DNA of 64,000 bases from NCBI RefSeq assembly GCF_036227565.1, contig NZ_CP109462.1, positions 186,001-250,000 of the forward strand. Direction: 5' to 3'. The position numbers and the translations under genes were made by a program. Shown here one piece after another: positions 59,078-64,000 of this stretch. Positions within the stretch are counted from its first letter, which is position 1. Each line of letters starts with the position of its first letter. The DNA is from Streptomyces sp. NBC_01454. Lineage in GTDB: Bacteria > Actinomycetota > Actinomycetes > Streptomycetales > Streptomycetaceae. Below the pieces are notes generated by a model. It did not search any database. It was not told the DNA's origin and saw only the letters and a list, made by a program, of their open reading frames with translations.

Positions 59078-59896
59078 ATGGGCGACCGAGGCCAGGAGGA
59101 CGGGCAGGCCAGCATGCTGGTCGCCGTCGATGAGCGTGACCTTCGCTTCGTTCCCGGAGCCCAGGTTTCGTTTTCCGCGTACTGGCGCGACGCTCATGAT
59201 CGTGCGGTCCGCGCCTTGGACACCGGAGAGCGGGTTCTGCTGGCCCCGCTTGTCGATTTCGCCTACGTCCGGAGCTGTGAGGAAGCCAGCCTGAATCCCC
59301 TCTCGGAGAAGGGCTTCCGCGACTACGCGCGCCGACGGTTCCGGAAGAACGAGCTGTGGCCTTTCGCGGGTGAGACGGCCGACGAGATGCTGCTGCAGAT
59401 GAAGCGGGAGCAGCACGCATGGGCTATGGCGGTTCGTTGTCGGAAGGTATTCGATGCGGTGAACGCGCAGCATCCCGGCGCGGAGGCGTGGGCGAGGACA
59501 TATTCGGCAGGCGTCGTGACGATGCTGGTCGAGGAGGTAGGGCGGGGTGCCGCCGTGGCGTGCGGCGGTGAGCGCAGCCTGCTCGCCTTGGCGACCAAGG
59601 CGGGTGACCTTGAGCTTGGTCGTTACGCGGTGCCGGTCGGAGTCGTCGGCCGACAGACCGATGTGCTGGATCGCGACCGAGAACGCTTCATCGCACTCCT
59701 GGGTGCCTCGCTCATCGCCGCGTCGAGCGGAGTTCTGACGCTGACGATGGGTGACGGCGGCCCGGTACAGGTATGGACTGTGGGAAAGCAGGGCCTGATA
59801 CCGAGCGAGCACGGCGAGCTCATCCTCGAGCCGAATGACGCCAACGGCCGGTCGGCGACTTACGTGCCCGGGTTCACGCTGCCGGCGCCGGTGTAG
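59078..59896 (+). CDS. Hypothetical protein, 272 residues
   Basis: I do not recognise the family. The chosen ATG at 59078 has AGGGGGT about eight bases upstream; an in-frame ATG at 59057 lacks one. The N-terminal half has DRAVRALDTGERVLLAPLVDFAYVRSCEEASL and RRRFRKNELWPF; the C-terminal half is beta-rich. Soluble, function unknown. It is the last gene before a convergent intergenic gap. Confidence 0.6.
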   Translation: MGDRGQEDGQASMLVAVDERDLRFVPGAQVSFSAYWRDAHDRAVRALDTGERVLLAPLVDFAYVRSCEEASLNPLSEKGFRDYARRRFRKNELWPFAGETADEMLLQMKREQHAWAMAVRCRKVFDAVNAQHPGAEAWARTYSAGVVTMLVEEVGRGAAVACGGERSLLALATKAGDLELGRYAVPVGVVGRQTDVLDRDRERFIALLGASLIAASSGVLTLTMGDGGPVQVWTVGKQGLIPSEHGELILEPNDANGRSATYVPGFTLPAPV

Positions 59897-60037
59897 TCGA
59901 GCTCTCCGGTCACGACCGCCGAAGTCAGTGGGCTGTGTAGGCGATCGAGGCTGCCACGAACCGGCCCCATTCTGCCGCTGCCGCTCAGCATCCGTCCGAG
60001 ATCATCCGTTAGGTGGACGGCTTATCCCATCCTGTTC

Positions 60038-60068
60038 GCGAGGTAGCCCTAGCGTGGCGGCACCTCGC
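60038..60068. terminator. Hairpin terminator candidate
   Basis: GCGAGGT (60038-60044) pairs with ACCTCGC (60062-60068), with GCC/GGC extending the stem inside a bulge. No T-run; the gap lies between convergent genes. Confidence 0.45.
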
Positions 60069-60160
60069 CCGGCAGCGTGAGCGGGGCTCATCTCACCCGG
60101 TGTGTGGACTTCGATCCCGAGAACGATCTACGCGGTGCTGGGTCGCTTCAGTCGGCCCGA

Positions 60161-60182
60161 GCAGCCGGCGGAGGGCCGCTGC
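60161..60182. terminator. Hairpin terminator candidate
   Basis: GCAG and CGGC pair with GCCG and CTGC around GGAGG, with one bulged C, just after the prepilin-peptidase gene stop in its direction of reading. Confidence 0.45.
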
Positions 60183-60196
60183 CCGCCGTCAGACGG

Positions 60197-60904
60197 CTAC
60201 GACACGCAGACCGATACACCGAGGGCACCGATGATCATGTAGGGGCCGAAGGCTATGCGGCCGCGAGTGCGCCCCTGAAGCAGGTTCACTGCGGCGCCGA
60301 GGGCGAACATCGTGAAGGTCCCGAGGAAAACGCTGGTCCAGCTGTGCCAGCCGAGCAGGGCTCCAAGGGTGGGGGCGAGTTTCACGTCGCCGAGTCCTAG
60401 GCCGCCGAAGGTCATGAGGGCGAAGGCGATGCCGAGCGCGGCCGCGGCAGCGAGGGAGCGTGGAAGGCTGCCATGTTCTCCGGCACCGCCAGCGGCTGCC
60501 AGCAGGGTGGTCGTCCCGGCGAACGCGGGGACGGTGAGGATGTTGGGGAGCCGGTGCACCTCTAGGTCAATCAGAATGAGCGCGGTGCCGCAGGCGGTCA
60601 CCCAGTAGTGCGCGGCGGCCAGCCAGCCGGTCAGGCCGGTGGCGGCGATGAAGGCGAAGGCGACCGCGGTTATGACCTCGGGGAGACCGCGGTCGGTGGA
60701 CCAGGGGGTCCGGCATACCGCGCATCGGCCGCGGGGCGGGGCGAGCAGCCGAACTGCTGCGCGGGCCGGTGCGTCACAGGCGGGGCAGGAGTGCCGGAGC
60801 GGTGCGCCGGCGGGAACGGTCCAGGCGAACAGCAGGGGCCGCGTGGCAGTGCCGGCCAGGAGGCCGGCGAGCAGAGCGACGGTAGTCGTCAGCGCGGTCA
60901 TCAT
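60197..60904 (-). CDS. Type IV prepilin peptidase (A24 family)
   Basis: A 235-residue membrane protease with the two catalytic Asp in LILIDLEVHRLPN (Asp113) and GLGDVKLAP (Asp173), and four Cys at 40, 43, 61 and 64 (CPAC...CAVC) in the cytoplasmic loop. It cleaves and may N-methylate type IV-like pilins or Tad pilins. I used ATG 60904; the next ATG codon is adjacent. It is divergent from the DUF2637 gene. Confidence 0.85.
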   Translation of the reverse strand: MMTALTTTVALLAGLLAGTATRPLLFAWTVPAGAPLRHSCPACDAPARAAVRLLAPPRGRCAVCRTPWSTDRGLPEVITAVAFAFIAATGLTGWLAAAHYWVTACGTALILIDLEVHRLPNILTVPAFAGTTTLLAAAGGAGEHGSLPRSLAAAAALGIAFALMTFGGLGLGDVKLAPTLGALLGWHSWTSVFLGTFTMFALGAAVNLLQGRTRGRIAFGPYMIIGALGVSVCVS

Positions 60905-60934
60905 GGCGGCCCCCGGGCGGTGTTGTTCCATCCC

Positions 60935-60946
60935 CGGCATATGCCG
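60935..60946. promoter_or_regulatory. 12-bp palindrome in divergent promoter region
   Basis: CGGCATATGCCG is a perfect palindrome between the prepilin-peptidase start (60904) and the DUF2637 gene (61203). A possible operator; could be chance. Confidence 0.35.
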
Positions 60947-61202
60947 AGATCTTGGAGCCTAGGCGAGTCGCGCTGTCGGTTCGACCCTGTATCGGCCCGA
61001 CCGTGAAGACAACGACCAGGTCACAGGGTGCGCCCTGGGGCAAAACGCGGTGGATGGAGAGGGCCCACGCTCCTACCGTTCAGATTCGGAAGCGCGATCG
61101 CCGAGAACTGCGAAGGGACGGAATGTCACACGGTCGCCGCTGAGCACACCTCTATGGGCGATGGCGCTGCGCGCACTGGCACGACGAAGGGGGCATGGGT
61201 CC

Positions 61203-62570
61203 ATGACGACGACCGCTGATCTCGGCAAGGCGGTGCTGGCCGGGCAATCCGGGCGCCGCCGGGTCGTCTGGACCCGCGGGCGCCGGGTGACGTTCGGGGT
61301 CATCGGGTTCGGCTCGCTCCTGATCGCCTTGACGGGCTTCGTCGGCTCCTACACGGCAGTACGCGATCTGGCGGTGGAAAAGGGATTTGGTTGGTTCGCA
61401 ACTCTCTTTCCGCTTGGCATAGATATCGGCATTATTGTGATGTTGAGCCTCGATCTCGCCCTCACCTGGGTGGACTTGCGGTACCCACTGCTGCGGCACA
61501 TCGCGTGGCTGCTGACCATCGCCACGGTGGCGTTCAACGCAATGGCCGCATATCCGGACATACTTGCCTCGACCATGCATGCGACGATTCCGCTGTTGTT
61601 CATCGCGATCACTGAGGCTGTCCGGCACGCGGTCGAGACCGCGACGGCCCGTGACGCGGGGCGGGAGGACTTCGCGCTCTCGCTGGGCCGCTGGGTACTC
61701 GCCCCGTGGTCGACATGGCTGATCTGGCGCAGCAGGAAGCTCTGGCCGAGCACGATTCCCTCGTACGAGGTAGCGCTTGAGCTGTATCAGGAGAAGCTGG
61801 AGTACCGCCAGGAGCTGCGCGACGCGTACGGATGGCGTTGGCGCAGGAAGGCGAGGCGTGAAGAGCTCCGGCCGCTGCGCCGCAGCCGTCTTGGGTACGC
61901 GGTCCGTCCTGCGGGGGTGCCGGCACCGGCACCTGTGCAGCCGACTGTTCATGAGCTCGTGCCGGACGCCGCACATTCTCCCGAGGGCCTCCTCCCTGGC
62001 CGGGCCCTGTCGGCTCCTATGGAGTCCGGCGCTGCGCAGGCGCCGGAGAGTCCCGTCGGCCACTCCCGTTCGCAGTCGCCGGGAGAGTCCGGGGCGGCCG
62101 TCACGGAGCCCGAACGGGAGACCGCCCTCGGCCATCCCGGCGAAGACCTGCTCGCGGATGACACTGCCACGTCTGAGGAAGCTGAGGATTCCGCGGACGA
62201 ACTGGGTGCCGAGACGAACAGCGGTGACGCGGTGGACGACGAAGAAGAGGCCTCCGAGGCCGATGAAGACGCGGACGAAGATGCCGACGAGGAGGACGAC
62301 GGCCCGGACGATCCCCTGCCGGCGATCGACTTGGGAACCGCCCCGGAGAACGAGAGCAAGCGGCAGCGGGCCGAACGGATCTACCTCGCCCACCAGGACG
62401 CGGGTGTCGAGCTCACACGCAAGAACCTCACCCGGTGGGCCGGATATCAGAAGGCGGGCTCAGGCCGCACCGCCTATGTCGAGCTGGAGCGGAAGTACGG
62501 GCCGATCGTCGTCCGAGCCGATGAAGCGAACCACGCCCTGCATGAGGAGCTGTCCCCCGCGCACTCCTAG
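61203..62570 (+). CDS. DUF2637 (Spd-like) membrane protein with acidic linker and HTH-like tail
   Basis: A 455-residue protein. The N-terminal ~145 residues carry four hydrophobic segments (VTFGVIGFGSLLIALTGFVG, WFATLFPLGIDIGIIVMLSL and two more), the DUF2637 layout of Streptomyces Spd-like transfer proteins. A middle, highly acidic linker (EEDDGPDD) follows, and the C-terminus has KRQRAERIYLAHQDAGVELTRKNLTRWAGYQKAGSGRTAYVELERKYGP, which looks like a DNA-binding domain. It may link membrane to DNA. The ATG at 61203 follows AAGGGGG. Confidence 0.82.
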   Translation: MTTTADLGKAVLAGQSGRRRVVWTRGRRVTFGVIGFGSLLIALTGFVGSYTAVRDLAVEKGFGWFATLFPLGIDIGIIVMLSLDLALTWVDLRYPLLRHIAWLLTIATVAFNAMAAYPDILASTMHATIPLLFIAITEAVRHAVETATARDAGREDFALSLGRWVLAPWSTWLIWRSRKLWPSTIPSYEVALELYQEKLEYRQELRDAYGWRWRRKARREELRPLRRSRLGYAVRPAGVPAPAPVQPTVHELVPDAAHSPEGLLPGRALSAPMESGAAQAPESPVGHSRSQSPGESGAAVTEPERETALGHPGEDLLADDTATSEEAEDSADELGAETNSGDAVDDEEEASEADEDADEDADEEDDGPDDPLPAIDLGTAPENESKRQRAERIYLAHQDAGVELTRKNLTRWAGYQKAGSGRTAYVELERKYGPIVVRADEANHALHEELSPAHS

Positions 62571-62609
62571 CCGTCGGCCGGTGACGATCTGGCGGCAGGC
62601 AGCCTGCGT

Positions 62610-62996
62610 TCAGTCGTCGTCGGGAGCGGTGCCGAGCCATGCGATGGGCCGGCCGTCCGCGGTCTTGCCCCAGTGCGGGCCGCCGTCGGCGTCGTGCTCC
62701 CTGTCCAGCAGGCAGGCCCGGCCGTGAGCGCCGTGCTTACCGGAACAGATCTGGCCGAACAGGTCGGTGTCGCCCTCCCGTAGCGCCCGCTCCCACCGTT
62801 CCGCTTCAGCCTGGTACATCTCGCTCATCAGCGTGCCGAGGTGAAACTCGTGTTCCTGGATCTCCTGGCCGAGACGCCGTACGGCGGGATCGGACATCAC
62901 GAACTCGAGCCGTGCGTGTGCATCGCGGCGGGTCCGGGTCTGGCGCCGCAGGGTCTCCGCACTGCCCGGAGCCGAGGAACTGTGCTGGCTCTCCAC
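62610..62996 (-). CDS. Hypothetical protein, 128 residues
   Basis: I do not recognise the family. The GTG start at 62996 is used. The sequence has a helical EFVMSDPAVRRLGQEIQEHEFHLGTLMSEMYQAEAERWERALREGD and a C-terminal CSGKHGAHGRACLLDREHDADGGPHWGK with two Cys and several His, a possible zinc site. It is divergent from the gene at 63442. Confidence 0.6.
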   Translation of the reverse strand: MESQHSSSAPGSAETLRRQTRTRRDAHARLEFVMSDPAVRRLGQEIQEHEFHLGTLMSEMYQAEAERWERALREGDTDLFGQICSGKHGAHGRACLLDREHDADGGPHWGKTADGRPIAWLGTAPDDD

Positions 62997-63441
62997 CCGT
63001 CGTTGCCTCTCTCGCGCCGATCCGGGCCCTCTGGGCCCCGGTTCAGTGTGGCACTCGCCGCCCGGGCCGGCGCCGCGAACAGGTCATCTCGCCGTGCTCG
63101 GCCGGGAGCCGGGCTGACGGCCGCGATTGCCGACCACGCACTTCCACGCCACCGCCAACAGGCGTGGAGCGGCCTGAGTGTCTGCGCTGAGCTTCCGCCG
63201 GTCGGCGTGCCGCCGTACGGCGGCACGCCAGCGCACTTCCGCCGAAATGATCCAAAGTGCGGCGGTGCGTGTTGTACAGTTTTGTCGGCTGTCCACGCAG
63301 CCGTGCTGGGATGCCGCCCCCGGAGGCCGCGGCATCGGGAAGGCAAAAGCCGACGTGGGGAAGGCCTGACCGATCGGCCGGCTCGACTCCTGTTTCCTCT
63401 TCTTCTTGTGCATTGGCCGGGCAGTGCAACAGGGAGTCTTC
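62997..63441. other. 445-bp intergenic region with four inverted repeats
   Basis: No gene is seen. It holds TCCACGCC/GGCGTGGA (63143-63168), a 26-bp perfect palindrome (63204-63229), CGCACTT/AAGTGCG (63232-63261) and GATGCCGC/GCGGCATC (63310-63336). It lies between divergent genes, so operators or leader RNA structures are more likely than terminators. Confidence 0.6.
63204..63229. promoter_or_regulatory. 26-bp perfect palindrome
   Basis: GGCGTGCCGCCGT followed by its exact reverse complement, 13 bp per arm with no spacer. It lies 212 bases before the start at 63442 and probably binds a dimeric regulator. Confidence 0.6.
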
Positions 63442-64000
63442 ATGTACGAGACGTCGGCCAGTCCCGAATCGGGCGAGATGGTCCGTCTGCGCCAGCTCGC
63501 GACCAACGAGACGTACGCCCAGAGTCAGCAGGGCCATTGGGAGAATCCTCGCCCGGAACTGGCTGTGCCGAACCCTTCCCTGGAACAGCAGCGGTGGGAA
63601 GTGCAGATCGTCGAACTCCTGGCTGAGGAATTCGGGCGACATCCGGTAGACGCCGACATGGGCCTGTTCGGCATCCGTAGCATCAGCCCCCATTGCGACC
63701 GCCTGGTCATCCGCGTGGACCGCCGGGCCTTGCCTCGCTGGGCACGCGCCCTGGTCGGCACCCCGAACCCCCATGGTTCGCAACGGCTTGAGAATCTCCA
63801 GTGGAGCGCCGAGGCAAAGGGCGTTCATCTGGTGGACGCGGGCAGCGGCGCAGTAGTGGTCCTCGACCGTGCATTCCCTCGCGAGTGGCAGTCGGCTCTC
63901 AACGACCTCAGCGACCGCGCGCCCGACAGGGCCGCGGCACACGTCAGCACGCTCGCTGACTCGCCTTACGGGTTCGAGGCCTCCGTGCTCCTGCGCCGTG
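63442..64000 (+). CDS. Hypothetical protein, cut by right window edge
   Basis: At least 186 residues are open to the end of the window. The protein starts MYETSASPESGEMVRLRQLA (ATG 63442, AGGGAG five bases upstream) and continues with WEVQIVELLAEEFGRHP and DRLVIRVDRRALPRWARAL, then beta-rich segments. It has no signal peptide. No family is recognised. It faces the inverted-repeat-rich region at 62997-63441. Confidence 0.6.
   Translation, partial: MYETSASPESGEMVRLRQLATNETYAQSQQGHWENPRPELAVPNPSLEQQRWEVQIVELLAEEFGRHPVDADMGLFGIRSISPHCDRLVIRVDRRALPRWARALVGTPNPHGSQRLENLQWSAEAKGVHLVDAGSGAVVVLDRAFPREWQSALNDLSDRAPDRAAAHVSTLADSPYGFEASVLLRR

Larger units (their letters stand above)
59897..60196. other. 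300-bp intergenic gap with two hairpins
   Basis: No gene or tRNA is seen. Two stable hairpins, GCGAGGT/ACCTCGC (60038-60068) and GCAG-CGGC/GCCG-CTGC (60161-60182), lie here and probably end transcripts from the two convergent genes. Confidence 0.55.

Noticed and set aside
1..64000. tRNA, rRNA, CRISPR arrays and insertion sequences
   Set aside because: Read through on both strands by eye; no cloverleaf, repeat-spacer array or transposase gene could be supported.

Overview
The window is high-GC actinobacterial DNA, most likely from a Streptomyces. The signs are dense operons linked by ATGA/GTGA overlaps, GTG and TTG starts, rare TTA (bldA-type) codons, a conservon (CvnA-D), an XRE/DUF397 pair, several SpoIIE/RsbW-type signalling proteins and a DUF2637 (Spd-like) membrane protein. 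No tRNA, rRNA, CRISPR array or insertion sequence was recognised.

Positions 1-30054 look like one large, unusual biosynthetic gene cluster. At the left, a minus-strand operon (4459 to 1) encodes two micro-ORFs, an ABC exporter, a HIT-family protein, an aminoglycoside-phosphotransferase-like kinase and an MFS exporter: an export/resistance set. A second minus-strand operon (12367 to 4721) carries two radical SAM enzymes (one MoaA-like, one B12-binding), an S66/MccF-like peptidase, a class II lysyl-tRNA-synthetase-like enzyme without an anticodon domain, a small unknown protein, an SDR, a WYL regulator and a HhH-GPD DNA glycosylase. Plus-strand genes 12655-18965 give an SDR, an isoprenyl diphosphate synthase, a cis-prenyltransferase, a thymidylate-kinase-like protein and three cupin-like proteins; a second cis-prenyltransferase lies on the minus strand among them. 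A Nudix hydrolase follows. The third minus-strand operon (30054 to 19612) encodes a PCP-C didomain, a nucleotidyltransferase, a free-standing adenylation protein, transketolase, a DHQ-synthase-like sugar-phosphate cyclase, a sugar kinase, an inositol-monophosphatase-like enzyme and a phosphohexomutase. Together these suggest a cyclitol or sugar unit, amino-acid activation, an isoprenoid and radical chemistry in one product.

The strongest evidence for a single cluster is a ~65-bp element, not explained by the genes, found three times: upstream of the radical SAM operon (12513-12577), the prenyl operon (13393-13458) and the NRPS/cyclitol operon (30152-30216). Each copy points the same way relative to the operon it precedes. 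A TPR-type regulator gene (30226-31632) lies next to one copy.

Positions 31677-38764 are minus-strand accessory genes: three tandem endonuclease/exonuclease/phosphatase-fold paralogues, a DUF6624-like protein, a small HTH protein, a resolvase-like domain and a GH15 glucoamylase/trehalase. Positions 38884-45954 hold a STAS protein, an acyl-CoA dehydrogenase-like protein lacking the usual catalytic Glu, a GAF protein and the conservon. An 850-bp gene-free region (45955-46804) separates the conservon side from a divergent operon (anti-sigma-type ATPase, aldo-keto reductase, micro-ORF, two Cys-rich proteins). Both sides of that region carry a similar 41-bp promoter-proximal module.

Positions 49281-56844 alternate three paralogous regulators with small enzyme genes (RibD-like, 2H phosphoesterase, PPC/DUF296, asparaginase). 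The right end has XRE/DUF397, a DUF574 methyltransferase with a TTA codon, a prepilin peptidase, the DUF2637 protein, an inverted-repeat-rich 445-bp intergenic region and a truncated plus-strand gene at the window edge.
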